64,000 bases of DNA from Deltaproteobacteria bacterium (GCA_012729055.1 JAAYDW010000047.1:1-64000), one strand, 5' to 3'; positions 1-9,200 are shown, counted from the stretch's first letter. Notes: generated by a model not told the origin, from the letters alone. Made by a program: numbers and translations.

Positions 1-22
1 CTTCCTTGGCCTGGGGACTCAT
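1..22 (-). CDS. Start of an unidentified gene, cut by the window edge
   Basis: On the minus strand an ATG at 22 follows a good ribosome binding site (GGAGG, seven bases upstream) and opens a frame reading MSPQAKE before the window ends. Only seven codons are visible, so no product can be named. The gene is divergent from recJ and shares the roughly 180-base spacer with it. Confidence 0.5.
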
Positions 23-140
23 AGAAAAACCTCCGTTTCCGATTCTCTTCTCGGTAACATCGGTTTATGAGTCAACGTATTTCCTGTATCCTCACCTTCG
101 GTAACATTTTATTTGAGGCAATTCGCCGATCAATGAAGAC

Positions 141-168
141 TTGACATAGGATTTGTCGCTGATATGAT
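141..168 (+). promoter_or_regulatory. Sigma-70-type promoter for recJ
   Basis: TTGACA at 141-146 and TATGAT at 163-168 are separated by 16 bases. The predicted start lies about 25 bases before the recJ ATG, so the leader is short. Confidence 0.7.
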
Positions 169-200
169 AATAAAGTCAAAAACGTTTTGAAGAAGATGAC

Positions 201-1940
201 ATGACGGAAGAAGGACATCTGCCGGTTACCCAGTGGAAGATTAAGGACACCGGCCACCAACACATCGCGGATACGCTGGTCAAGGAATTCGGCATTCACC
301 GGATCATTTCGCACCTGATTTTAAACCGGCACGTCAAGAGCCTGGAAGATGCGCACCACTACCTTCATCCGTCGCTCAACGACCTGCACAGTCCTTTCCT
401 CATGCAGGATATGAAGAAAGGCGTATGCCGGCTCATCCGGGCAATCGCTGCGAAAGAAGACATCGTTGTCTACGGCGATTACGACGCCGACGGGATCACT
501 TCTGTGGTGGTTCTCTACAAGTTCATCAAGGAGCTCACGGAGCGTGTCGCCTATTACATTCCCGACCGGGTCCAGGAAGGCTATGGCCTGAAGATTCCGG
601 TGATCGACCGGTTCAAAAAACGCAACGTCAAACTGATCATCACGGTGGACTGCGGCGTCTCCGATATCGAACAAATCGCCTATGCCAAGTCTCTCGGCAT
701 CGACACGATCGTGCTGGATCACCATGAAATTGCGGATCAACTGCCGGATGCCGTCGCCTGCATCAATCCGAACCGGTCTGACTGCTCCTACCCTTTCAAG
801 CATCTGGCCGGCGTCGGCATCGCCTTCAATTTCCTCATCGCGCTGCGGGGCACGCTGCGCAAAGAGGGCTTCTGGAAAGACGGCCGCTATCCCAACCTGA
901 AAGAATATCTGGATATCGTTGCGCTCGGCACCATCGGCGACATTGCGCCTCTGGTCGGTGAAAACCGGATTTTCGCCAAAATCGGCCTGGAACTGATCAC
1001 GGAGGGGAAAAGGCCGGGAATCCGGGCCCTCAAGGAAGCGAGCGGCATCGACGGACAGATCATCGATTCCTTCAAGGCTTCTTTCTGCCTCATCCCCCGG
1101 ATCAACGCAGCGGGCCGCATTGCATCTCCTCTGGACGCGGTGGATCTGCTTCTGGCCGAAAGTCTGGAAGAGGCGCGGCCGCTGGCGGAAAAACTGGATT
1201 TACACAACCGCCGGCGTCAGGCCATGGAAAAGGATATCTTCAACGAAATTCTCGAGCGTCTGGTCGCCAATCCCGATTTGGAAAAAATGAACGCCCTGGT
1301 GTTCTCCTCGGATAAATGGCATCCCGGTGTCGTGGGTATCGTGGCCTCGCGTCTGGTAGATCTGTTCAGCCGCCCGACGTTCGTGATCAGCCTCAAAGAC
1401 GGCATCGGCAAGGGATCCGGGCGCAGTGTGTCCGAATTCAACATCCACAAGGGCCTGCAGCAGTGCGCGCCCCTGTTGCTTTCCTACGGAGGTCATTACC
1501 GGGCAGCGGGCATCTCGATCAAGGAAGACGACATCGACGAGTTTGCGGGGATGATGGATGAAATCATCCGCACATCGCTGCCGTCCGCCGACATGGTGTC
1601 CCAGACCCTGATCGATGCGGAATGTCAGCTGGAAGACATCAGTTACGACCTGATCCGGCAGATCACGCTGCTCGCGCCCTTCGGCTGCGAAAACCCCGAA
1701 CCGGTGCTGTGCGCCAGAAACATCAGGGCCGCAGGTCCCGCAGTGGTCGGCAACAGCCATCTCAAAATGCGCCTGACCTCGGAGGGCGCTTCCATAAACG
1801 CCATCTGGTTCGGCATGGGCAAATACCTCGGCGCCATCAGCAACGCCAACCTGGATGTCGTTTTTTCTCCGCAGATCAATTATTGGAACGGCTCTTCCGA
1901 CATCCAGTTGAAAGTGAAGGACGCGGTTATTTTAAGCTAG
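201..1940 (+). CDS. recJ: Single-stranded-DNA-specific 5'-3' exonuclease RecJ
   Basis: RecJ degrades single-stranded DNA 5' to 3' in recombination, mismatch and base-excision repair. The 579-residue protein matches the usual RecJ length. The DHH phosphoesterase core is visible: YGDYDADGITS near residue 91-101, VLDHHE near 172, the GTIGDIAPL block near 240 and PRINAAGRI near 300. The DHHA1 block with GGHYRAAG follows near 430, and then an OB-fold-like C-terminus. These carry the metal-binding Asp and His residues expected of an active enzyme. The ATG at 201 is supported by the promoter directly upstream and by a GAAGA-type ribosome site. A small membrane protein gene follows after 10 bases and is probably cotranscribed. 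Confidence 0.96.
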   Translation: MTEEGHLPVTQWKIKDTGHQHIADTLVKEFGIHRIISHLILNRHVKSLEDAHHYLHPSLNDLHSPFLMQDMKKGVCRLIRAIAAKEDIVVYGDYDADGITSVVVLYKFIKELTERVAYYIPDRVQEGYGLKIPVIDRFKKRNVKLIITVDCGVSDIEQIAYAKSLGIDTIVLDHHEIADQLPDAVACINPNRSDCSYPFKHLAGVGIAFNFLIALRGTLRKEGFWKDGRYPNLKEYLDIVALGTIGDIAPLVGENRIFAKIGLELITEGKRPGIRALKEASGIDGQIIDSFKASFCLIPRINAAGRIASPLDAVDLLLAESLEEARPLAEKLDLHNRRRQAMEKDIFNEILERLVANPDLEKMNALVFSSDKWHPGVVGIVASRLVDLFSRPTFVISLKDGIGKGSGRSVSEFNIHKGLQQCAPLLLSYGGHYRAAGISIKEDDIDEFAGMMDEIIRTSLPSADMVSQTLIDAECQLEDISYDLIRQITLLAPFGCENPEPVLCARNIRAAGPAVVGNSHLKMRLTSEGASINAIWFGMGKYLGAISNANLDVVFSPQINYWNGSSDIQLKVKDAVILS

Positions 1941-1950
1941 GAGCAAACCG

Positions 1951-2328
1951 ATGGACCACGCCAAGAAAGCGGCTTTGTTTAATGCTTTGCTTTTCCCGGG
2001 CTGCGGACATTTCTATCTGAAGCGCTATGCCCGGGGTCTGGTTTTTCTCCTGCCGGTGCTGGCCGGAACGCTGGTTCTGGCCTGGATGGTGATCGGCGTC
2101 GGCCTGTCCATCATCAAGGCCGCGCCTTTCAGGAAAGGAACGGTTCAGTTGGAAAATATTCTTCAGGTAACGCTGGACGCGCTGAGAAATGTGGAGTATT
2201 TCTCTTTCCTGCTGCTTCTGTTTCCGATTCTAATTTTGTGGATACTGTCCATCGTTGACGCATATTATCTGGGAGGAATAACCTTTACCACTGACGTTCA
2301 TCCCGAATCAGTTTCTGATCGCCGGTAA
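1951..2328 (+). CDS. Small membrane protein of unknown function (TM2/DUF5683-like)
   Basis: A 125-residue protein with an N-terminal stretch resembling TM2-type small membrane proteins (LLFPGCGHFYLKRYARG). Two to three hydrophobic segments follow, near residues 28-50 and 83-105. A GGAGC ribosome site precedes the ATG by about six bases. The function is unknown. The gene sits 10 bases after recJ and probably shares its transcript. Its last 44 bases overlap the 3' end of the convergent PaaK-like gene, so both coding ends use the same DNA and no terminator separates them. Confidence 0.7.
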   Translation: MDHAKKAALFNALLFPGCGHFYLKRYARGLVFLLPVLAGTLVLAWMVIGVGLSIIKAAPFRKGTVQLENILQVTLDALRNVEYFSFLLLLFPILILWILSIVDAYYLGGITFTTDVHPESVSDRR

Positions 2329-3538
2329 GCGCACCCGCCTCCATGTACATGATCTTATCAATCCGCACAGTGCATATTTCTTTAAACACTTTCTTGAAGT
2401 TATCTTCCCATCCCTTCGACCCAACTGAAGAATTTATTTTTTCCAGGCGCAGCGTCAACACATCTTCGTGTCCCTTGCGGGAAACGACGGCCTGCAGCGG
2501 AAGATTCCCGAAGTCAGCCGATAGCATTTTCAACTGACTGGGGGCGATGAAAAGACCCCTCACCTTGACCGCGTCGCCTACCCTGCCCGAAATGCCGGCC
2601 AGGCGGTAGGATGTCCTCCCGCAGGGACATTTCTCGGTGATTAGCCGCGACAAGTCTCCGGTGCCGAAGCGCAGGAGAAAAAAAAGATTATTCAGGCGCG
2701 TCACCACGACTTCTCCCAGTTCACCTTGCGCCACGTTTTTGCCGGTGGCCGGATCGACGATTTCAACGATGGTTTCTTCGCAAATGTGCCAGCCGGACTT
2801 CTGCGGGCATTCATAGGCGACGTCGCCCACCTCCGTTGCGCCGTACATCGAGTAGGTATCAATGCCGTAGTCCTCTTCAAAGGTCCGGCGCAGCGACGGC
2901 AGGAGCGGCTCTGCGGCAAAGCAGGCCTTTTTTACACGGAAGTCTTTCCGGAAATCAAAACCCATCTCCCGGGACTGGTTGATGATGGACATGAGAAAAC
3001 TCGGCGTTCCGACATAAGCCGTCACTTTTAAATCCCGAATCAACTGGACCTGCATCTGCGAGGAGGATGTTCCGGAAGGGACGACCGTGGCGCCCACCTT
3101 GCGCAAACCGTTGTGAAAGGTGAGTCCCGCCGCTACCAGGTGGTAGGAAAAGGCATTGAGGGCGATGTCCCCGGGACCGATACCGGCGGCGCAAAAGGCC
3201 CGCGCCCAGAGAAAATCCGTTTCCGAAAGATGCGGTTCGTAAACGGGACCAGGCGATGTGAAAATCCGATCGATGGCGGCATCGGGATTTTCCAGGCCCG
3301 CATAGGGCGGATGCCGCATTTCCATGTCGACCAGCGCTTCCCGGGAAGTGACCGGCAGGATTTCCAGATCCTCGCGCGTCCGGACCGCCGCGGGATTGAC
3401 GCCGTGCTTGTCGAGAAGAGCTTTCAGGCGGGCGGATTTCCGGTATCCCTTTTTGACCATGGCGCATAGCGCCTGGTCCTGCAGCTCCTTGCGTTTTTGC
3501 CGGGAGGATCGTTCCCGCGCATCAAAAAACTTCCTCAT
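2285..3538 (-). CDS. PaaK-like phenylacetate-CoA ligase family protein with altered ATP loop
   Basis: This 417-residue protein is a member of the adenylate-forming phenylacetate-CoA ligase family. Family landmarks are present: SMYGATEVGDVAYEC (the YGxTE motif) near residue 225, FGTGDLSRL near 285, then CPCGRTSYRLAG and ISGRVGDAVKVRG, and a C-terminal GDQKLIRD corresponding to the catalytic-lysine region. The usual Ser/Thr/Gly-rich phosphate loop (SSGTTG) is replaced by TSPGPVYEP near residue 97, so ATP use may differ or be lost. The start at 3538 was chosen because AAAGGAGG lies just upstream; a longer frame runs back into livF. It is the last gene of the LIV operon, which has a phenylalanine attenuator at its head. 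Substrate is unknown; phenylacetate or another aryl acid is an inference. Confidence 0.8.
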   Translation of the reverse strand: MRKFFDARERSSRQKRKELQDQALCAMVKKGYRKSARLKALLDKHGVNPAAVRTREDLEILPVTSREALVDMEMRHPPYAGLENPDAAIDRIFTSPGPVYEPHLSETDFLWARAFCAAGIGPGDIALNAFSYHLVAAGLTFHNGLRKVGATVVPSGTSSSQMQVQLIRDLKVTAYVGTPSFLMSIINQSREMGFDFRKDFRVKKACFAAEPLLPSLRRTFEEDYGIDTYSMYGATEVGDVAYECPQKSGWHICEETIVEIVDPATGKNVAQGELGEVVVTRLNNLFFLLRFGTGDLSRLITEKCPCGRTSYRLAGISGRVGDAVKVRGLFIAPSQLKMLSADFGNLPLQAVVSRKGHEDVLTLRLEKINSSVGSKGWEDNFKKVFKEICTVRIDKIMYMEAGALTGDQKLIRDERQW

Positions 3539-3551
3539 CGTTTTTCCTCCT

Positions 3552-4352
3552 TTAAAGCCAGCGTTTACGGCGACGGTAGGATTTAACGTCCTTGTAGGAT
3601 TTGGCCATGCCCGAGGCCGCCATGCCGAGATAAAATTCCTTGACGTCCGGATTGTCCGACAGTTCCCCGGAGGTTCCCTCCATGACGATTTTTCCGTTTT
3701 CCATGACATAGCCGTAATGCGCGACCTGCAGCGCCATGTTGGCATTCTGTTCGACGAGCACAATGGTGGTCCCGTGTTCCTCGTTGATCTTTTTAATGAT
3801 GTGGAATATTTCCTGCACCACCAGCGGCGCCAGCCCCAGCGAAGGCTCGTCCAGCATCAGGAGCTGCGGGTGCGCCATCAGCGCCCGGCCGATCACCAGC
3901 ATCTGCAGTTCTCCTCCGCTGCAATAGCCGGCCAGCGCCTTTCTTCTTTTCACAAGGGCCGGGAAGTAACGATAGACCATTTCCAGGTCTTCTTTGTAAG
4001 GTTTGCCCGGCCGCGTGGCCGTGCCGACGCGCAGGTTTTCCTCGATGGTCAGGTATTTGAACGGCTGGCGGCCCTCCAGCACCTGGATAATGCCCTTTCG
4101 GGTGATAAACTCCGGCGCCTGGTTCTGGATGTTGACGCCGGCGTAAATAATATTGCCGTCCGTGACCTCGCCGTTTTCCGGCTTGAGCAGGCCGGAAATG
4201 GCCTTGAGGGTGGTGGTCTTGCCCGCTCCATTGCTGCCCAGAAGCGAAACGATATGCCCCCGCGTCACGGAAAGCGAAACGCCTTTGAGGACCTGAATCA
4301 CGTCCGAATAGACGACGGAAATGTTATTGAGCTGTAAAAGAATGTCTGCCAT
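3552..4352 (-). CDS. livF: LIV-type ABC transporter ATP-binding protein LivF
   Basis: Cytoplasmic ATPase of a branched-chain/hydrophobic amino-acid type (HAAT) importer, 266 residues. It shows Walker A GSNGAGKTT near residue 38, the signature region CSGGELQML near 145, Walker B LLMLDEPSLGLAP near 160 and the switch histidine region in VLVEQNANMALQ near 200. It pairs with LivG, and LivH and LivM form the channel. The gene lies 13 bases before the PaaK-like gene and 29 bases after livM in the same minus-strand operon. Confidence 0.93.
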   Translation of the reverse strand: MADILLQLNNISVVYSDVIQVLKGVSLSVTRGHIVSLLGSNGAGKTTTLKAISGLLKPENGEVTDGNIIYAGVNIQNQAPEFITRKGIIQVLEGRQPFKYLTIEENLRVGTATRPGKPYKEDLEMVYRYFPALVKRRKALAGYCSGGELQMLVIGRALMAHPQLLMLDEPSLGLAPLVVQEIFHIIKKINEEHGTTIVLVEQNANMALQVAHYGYVMENGKIVMEGTSGELSDNPDVKEFYLGMAASGMAKSYKDVKSYRRRKRWL

Positions 4353-4381
4353 AAATGCATCCTACACCGGGCGTTTGCCCA

Positions 4382-5455
4382 TTAATATGAAAAAGGCCAG
4401 AGACGGAAACTGGAGCGCACAATGCGCCACAATTCCGCAATCCCTTTCGGCTCGATCAGAATAAACAGTACAATGGCGAGGCCGAAAACAAATTCGCGCA
4501 GCGGCGCCATGTTCAGCCCCATGCCGGCGATCCAACTGACGTTCATCATGGCGCCCGTAGCGAAGCGCAGCAGTTCATTGAGGAGGGTGATGAATGTTGC
4601 GCCGAAAATCGCACCGGGCATATTTCCCATGCCGCCGATGATAACCATGGCGATGAATTCCACCGAAAGCCCGAGATTGAATGGTTCTGTCGTAATGCTG
4701 ACCATGTAGTAGGCCCAGAGGGCGCCCGCAAAACCGGCGTAAAAGGAACTGACGGCGAACGACAGCAGTTTGTATTTGAAGATGGGGATCCCCATGCCTT
4801 CAGCCGCCCGGTCGTTGTCGCGGATGGCGATGAAGGCCCGTCCGTACTTGCTGCGCATGATGTTCACGGCAAACCAGGTCATGGCCACAAGGCAGATGAA
4901 GATCAGAAAGAAAAAGGCCTTGTCGCCTGAAATGTTCCACCCCAGCAGGTTGGGTCCCGGCAGCGTGATGCCCATGGTGCCCTTGGTCAGGCTTTCCCAC
5001 TGAATCAGAACATATTCGATGATGAACTGGCCGGCCAGCGTGGCGATCGTCAGGTAAAGCCCCTTGAGCCGACCGGAGGGAATGCCGAAAATCATGCCGA
5101 CCATGGCGGTGATCAATCCGGCCGCGGGGATGCAGACGAAAAACGGCAGATTCAGCCGCGTGGCCAGAATCGCCCCCGCATAGGCGCCCACGCCGAAAAA
5201 CGCGCCGTGTCCCAGCGAGATCTGGCCTGTATAGCCGATGAGGATGTTGAGTCCGATGGCGGCGATGGCCATGATGCCGATGTTGTTCAACACGTAAAGC
5301 AGATAGGGGCTCAGGAAAAAAGGCGCGAGGACGAACAGCAGCGCCAGAAAGACGATCAGGCTGATCCGTCCGAACCAGGTATCGAAGATTGCCAGTTCCT
5401 CCGCGTAGGTTTCCCGGTAATTGCCGCAGGGGTGAAAGGATATTTTTTTCATCAT
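4382..5455 (-). CDS. livM: LIV-type ABC transporter permease LivM
   Basis: Inner-membrane permease of the HAAT family, 357 residues, with about eight to ten hydrophobic segments. The characteristic block GLNILIGYTGQISLGHGAFF lies near residue 67-86, and the cytoplasmic coupling loop (YGRAFIAIRDNDRAAEGMG) near 205. The N-terminal 30 residues are hydrophilic and carry a cysteine and a histidine. The next in-frame ATG at 5452 is an equally possible start. The gene is 10 bases after livH. Confidence 0.92.
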   Translation of the reverse strand: MMKKISFHPCGNYRETYAEELAIFDTWFGRISLIVFLALLFVLAPFFLSPYLLYVLNNIGIMAIAAIGLNILIGYTGQISLGHGAFFGVGAYAGAILATRLNLPFFVCIPAAGLITAMVGMIFGIPSGRLKGLYLTIATLAGQFIIEYVLIQWESLTKGTMGITLPGPNLLGWNISGDKAFFFLIFICLVAMTWFAVNIMRSKYGRAFIAIRDNDRAAEGMGIPIFKYKLLSFAVSSFYAGFAGALWAYYMVSITTEPFNLGLSVEFIAMVIIGGMGNMPGAIFGATFITLLNELLRFATGAMMNVSWIAGMGLNMAPLREFVFGLAIVLFILIEPKGIAELWRIVRSSFRLWPFSY

Positions 5456-5465
5456 GCTCTCCGCC

Positions 5466-6344
5466 TTAAACTCTTTCGATCTCCACCAGGCCGAACAACC
5501 CGTAGGGTTTGACCATCAAAATGACCACCAGCACGATATAGGGCACCACGTCGCGCAGCGACGGCGAGAGATAGCCGCCGGTAAAGGTTTCCAGAAGTCC
5601 GATGATGATGCCGCCGATAATGGCGCCGCCGATGCTGTCCAGTCCGCCCAGAATCACGACGGGAAAGACCTTCAGGCCGATGGCGGACAGGTCATGCACG
5701 TTCACGCCGTTGATGATGCCCAAAACGATGCCGCTCATGCAGGCCACCATCGCGGCAATCGCCCAGGACAGGGCAAAAACGCGGCGGACATGAACGCCCA
5801 GCGACAAGGCGGCCTTTTGATTGTCCGCGACAGACCGCATGAAGATGCCCTGGGACGATTTTTTGAAAAACAGGCCGAACAGGATCAGAAAGACTATGCT
5901 GATCACCAGCGTGGCGGAGTACACGGGCGCGATGTAGATGGATCCCAGCTGCATCTCCAGCGACGGCGGCAGGAATTCCGGGTAAGTGTGCAGATTGCCG
6001 CCCCAGATGAGTAAAATGAGCCCCTTGAACATGGCGGCAAGTCCCACCGTCAGCATGATGACGAAGATGAGCTTTTCGCCGATGAGCGGCCGCAGGAAAA
6101 AACGCTCGATGACGAAGCCCAGAAGAAAGCATCCGGCGAGCGTCAGAAGAAACGCCGCGACCACGGGAATCTTGCCCCAGGTGACCAGGGACAAGAAGAT
6201 GAAGGCGCCGAGCGCCAGAAGCTCGCCGTGGGCGAAGTTGAGTACGCTCGAGGCCTTGAAGATCATGACGAAGCCCATGGCGGAGATGCCGTACAGGAGG
6301 CCTACGCAGACGCCATTGACCAGTAACTGCAGAAAAAAATCCAT
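5466..6344 (-). CDS. livH: LIV-type ABC transporter permease LivH
   Basis: Inner-membrane permease of the HAAT family, 292 residues, the usual length. Diagnostic stretches are GLLYGISAMGFVMIFKASSV near the N-terminus followed by LNFAHGEL, and GLDSIGGAIIGGIIIGLLE near residue 240. It pairs with LivM. AGGAAACGG precedes the ATG. The gene lies between the acyl-CoA synthetase gene and livM, a common arrangement in deltaproteobacterial LIV loci. Confidence 0.92.
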   Translation of the reverse strand: MDFFLQLLVNGVCVGLLYGISAMGFVMIFKASSVLNFAHGELLALGAFIFLSLVTWGKIPVVAAFLLTLAGCFLLGFVIERFFLRPLIGEKLIFVIMLTVGLAAMFKGLILLIWGGNLHTYPEFLPPSLEMQLGSIYIAPVYSATLVISIVFLILFGLFFKKSSQGIFMRSVADNQKAALSLGVHVRRVFALSWAIAAMVACMSGIVLGIINGVNVHDLSAIGLKVFPVVILGGLDSIGGAIIGGIIIGLLETFTGGYLSPSLRDVVPYIVLVVILMVKPYGLFGLVEIERV

Positions 6345-6356
6345 ATTCCGTTTCCT

Positions 6357-8285
6357 CTAATCCACGCTGAGAATGTTGATGCTCGTTTCAATTTCGCCGA
6401 CGCGGCCGTCCCGGTAGCGGATTTTACCCGTCACCTGCACGCTTGCCAGTCCGCCGTACATGGCTTCGATGATCTTGAGATACAGGCCGTACACGAAGCG
6501 CCGGCGCACTTTGCCGGTGCGCGTCAGCTCGTCGTCATCCGCGTCCAGCAGTTTATACAACAGGACGCATTTCCGTATTTTCATGACGTCGGGAAGCTGC
6601 TGGTTCACCTGGCGGACTTCCGCGAGAATCAGGTCTTCCACGGCCTTCTGCTGTGAAAGATCCATGTAGGTAGTGTAGGGGATCATCCGCTCTTCCGCCC
6701 AGTTGCCGACATTGCCCTGGTCGATGTTGATCATGGCGGCGATATAGGGCCTGGCTTCTCCGAACGTCACCGCCTCCTTGATGTAGGGGCTGAACTTCAG
6801 GCGGGTCTCGATGAAATCGGGCGAAAAGGCCTCGCCGCTCTTGTTGCGGATGATGTCTTCCTTGCGTCCGATGATCAGCAGGTGGCCGTCGTCGTCGATG
6901 TAACCAGCGTCGCCGGTTTTCAGCCAGCCGTTTTCAAACGCCGCTTCGGTGGATTTGTAATCGTTGTAGTAGCCGGAGAAATTGGCTTCCGATTTTACGA
7001 GTACTTCCTGGTCTTCGGCCAGCCGGACCTCCGTTTGCGGCAGGGGCTTTCCGACCGTCTCGAGCTTGACCTCGCCGTCGGGCTGGATCTGGAAAATACC
7101 GCAGGATTCCGTGAGTCCGTAGCACTGTTTCAGGTTGAGGCCGATCGCGCGGAAAAAGCCGATCACGTCGGGGCTGATCGGATGACCGCCCGTGAATGCA
7201 CTACGAAAATGCGAGCAGCCCAGCCGGTCCAGGAGGGGATTGTACACGGCGACCTTCAACAACCGGCAGAGCGCCTGCGTTGTCCAGGCGATGTTCTGGT
7301 TACGTAGCTTTTTCTCAACCATCGAACGGCCAACCCGCTCGCCCAGATAAAAGAGCTGTTTCTTGACCCGGCCTGCGTCGGATATTTTCACGCGGATGCG
7401 CGACGCCATGTCTTCCCAGAACCGCGAGGCGGTGATCAGAATGGACGGGCCGATTTCGCGGAAGTCCGTAAGAACGGTTTCGGGCGTTTCCGGAAAATTC
7501 ATGGTCATTGCGCCGGCGAGAGCGACGCCCATGCCCCACATCTGATCAACAATCCAGGCCGGCGGCGACATGGATATCCAGTTTTGTTCCGGTTCAATGT
7601 TTTCCGCTTCGAGCCACTGGAGGGCCATGGCGGCGAGGTTGCGGTGCGAAAGCATGGCAATTTTGGGCACGCCGGTGGTGCCGGATGTCTGGATCATGAC
7701 GGCGATGTCCTGCGGCCTTCCTTTGGCGATTTCATTTTCAATGTCGCCCGGATGGTCCGCCAGATGCTGCCGGCCGATTTCCAGGAGGCGCGCATAGCTG
7801 ATCAGCCAGGCGTCGTTTTCGTAGGACGTCATGCCGGTGGGATCGATGTAAACCACCCGGTGGACATGGGGCAGCTTGTCTTTGACTTCCAGCAGTTTAT
7901 CCGCCTGTTCCTGATCCTGCACCACTACAATCGGCGACACGATGCGTCCGATGGAGAAAGCAAGCTCCTCGGCGATGGAGGAGGTAAAAAGGTTCAGTGT
8001 GGTCGCGCCCAGCGCATGGGCGCCCAGTTCGGAAAAAAGCCACTCCGGCGAATTGTTGACGATCATGCACAGATTGTCGCCCCGCCGCATTTCCAGGGCG
8101 GCAAAGCCGGCGGCGGTTTCTTTGACAAACGTATAATAATCGTTCCAGGTGTATTTCTGCCAGATCCCGTAGGCTTTTTCGCGGATGGCCGTCTTCGTGT
8201 CGCCATACGCCGCGGCGTTTTGCGCGAGCAGCTGCGGCAGCGTGGCCGCGTTCTTTTTTGTGTGCCGGGAATTCGCCTTATCCAC
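6357..8285 (-). CDS. AMP-forming long-chain acyl-CoA synthetase (FadD15-like)
   Basis: A 642-residue member of the ANL adenylating family that would make acyl-CoA from a carboxylic acid, ATP and CoA. The ATP loop TSGTTGVPK is canonical near residue 200. YGLTESCG follows near 390, and GWLKTGDAGYIDDDGHL and IIGRKEDIIRNKSGEAFSP lie near 455-490. Length and motif spacing match the long-chain subgroup. It is embedded between livG and livH. Co-expression with a solute importer suggests it activates an imported carboxylate, or fatty or aryl acids derived from one. The exact substrate cannot be read from sequence. Confidence 0.88.
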   Translation of the reverse strand: MDKANSRHTKKNAATLPQLLAQNAAAYGDTKTAIREKAYGIWQKYTWNDYYTFVKETAAGFAALEMRRGDNLCMIVNNSPEWLFSELGAHALGATTLNLFTSSIAEELAFSIGRIVSPIVVVQDQEQADKLLEVKDKLPHVHRVVYIDPTGMTSYENDAWLISYARLLEIGRQHLADHPGDIENEIAKGRPQDIAVMIQTSGTTGVPKIAMLSHRNLAAMALQWLEAENIEPEQNWISMSPPAWIVDQMWGMGVALAGAMTMNFPETPETVLTDFREIGPSILITASRFWEDMASRIRVKISDAGRVKKQLFYLGERVGRSMVEKKLRNQNIAWTTQALCRLLKVAVYNPLLDRLGCSHFRSAFTGGHPISPDVIGFFRAIGLNLKQCYGLTESCGIFQIQPDGEVKLETVGKPLPQTEVRLAEDQEVLVKSEANFSGYYNDYKSTEAAFENGWLKTGDAGYIDDDGHLLIIGRKEDIIRNKSGEAFSPDFIETRLKFSPYIKEAVTFGEARPYIAAMINIDQGNVGNWAEERMIPYTTYMDLSQQKAVEDLILAEVRQVNQQLPDVMKIRKCVLLYKLLDADDDELTRTGKVRRRFVYGLYLKIIEAMYGGLASVQVTGKIRYRDGRVGEIETSINILSVD

Positions 8286-8300
8286 TGTCTTACGCCTTCT

Positions 8301-9131
8301 TTATTCGATGTTCCGGGCGTCGCCCAGATATGCCTTGATCACTTCGGGATTGGCGCTGATTTCCTCGGGACTGCCCTCCCCCAGTTTCTCGCCGAAATTC
8401 AGCACCATCACGCGCCGGGAAATGCTCATAACAATCGACATGTCGTGTTCGACCAGAATCATGGTCAATCCCCAACGGCCGTTGAGCTCGAGCAGAAACC
8501 GCACCATATCTTCCTTTTCCTCGAGGTTCATGCCGGCAAAAGGTTCGTCCAGGATGAGCAGCCTGGGCTCCAGGGCCAGCGCCCGGCCCAGTTCCACGCG
8601 CTTCATCATGCCGTAAGGCAGAGAGCCGACCGTCTGCTTGCGAATCGACTGCATTTCCAGAAAATCGATGATTTCCTCGAGAATCTGACGGTGGCGGATC
8701 TCTTCCCGCCGGACCTTCGGCGAAAAAAGGCAGGAGCGCCAGAAGCTGTACCGGCAATGGATATGCCGGGCCAGTGTCATGTTGGCAAGAACCGTCATGC
8801 CGGGAAACAGCTCGATGTTTTGAAACGTCCGGCCGATGCCGACGCCGACGAGCTGATGCGTATGGAGGTGGGTGATATCCTTGCCGTTAAAGATAATCTG
8901 CCCCTGCTGCGGCCGGTAAAATCCGGTGATGCAGTTGAGCAGACTGGTTTTTCCGGCGCCGTTGGGGCCGATCACCGCCGTCAGTTCGCCGGTGTGTACG
9001 GTCAGATCCACGTCTTTGACCGCCACCACCCCGCCGAAACTCAGGCGCAGGTCGCGGATTACCAGTTCAGCTTTTTTCTCTTCGTCGGGCCGGTTGATCA
9101 TGATCGACGGCCGGCTGCGGAATGCTTTCAT
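8301..9131 (-). CDS. livG: LIV-type ABC transporter ATP-binding protein LivG
   Basis: Second cytoplasmic ATPase of the importer, about 276 residues. It has Walker A GPNGAGKTSLLNC, the long LivG-type insert, a signature region PYGMMKRVELGRAL, Walker B LLILDEPFAGMN and the switch region VEHDMSIVM. The reading frame extends upstream to 9203, but that extension crosses a strong hairpin. GAGG sits five bases before the ATG at 9131, so 9131 is taken as the start. Another ATG at 9101 is possible. Confidence 0.9.
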   Translation of the reverse strand: MKAFRSRPSIMINRPDEEKKAELVIRDLRLSFGGVVAVKDVDLTVHTGELTAVIGPNGAGKTSLLNCITGFYRPQQGQIIFNGKDITHLHTHQLVGVGIGRTFQNIELFPGMTVLANMTLARHIHCRYSFWRSCLFSPKVRREEIRHRQILEEIIDFLEMQSIRKQTVGSLPYGMMKRVELGRALALEPRLLILDEPFAGMNLEEKEDMVRFLLELNGRWGLTMILVEHDMSIVMSISRRVMVLNFGEKLGEGSPEEISANPEVIKAYLGDARNIE

Positions 9132-9172
9132 GAAGACCTCAGCCTGGGGCTTTCCCAGAGAGCTTGTTGCGT

Positions 9173-9200
9173 CGGGAATGCCGGAGCGCCGGCATTCCCG
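9173..9200 (-). terminator. Intercistronic hairpin between livK and livG
   Basis: A perfect 12-base inverted repeat (9173-9184 with 9189-9200) with a four-base loop lies directly after the livK stop. It lacks a T-tract, so it is more likely an mRNA-stabilising or partial terminator element. Such an element would raise binding protein over the other subunits, as in several ABC operons. Confidence 0.6.

Noticed and set aside
72-314. An 80-codon minus-strand frame across the recJ start
   Set aside because: It covers the recJ promoter and start and has no ribosome site or family resemblance; it is a shadow of recJ.
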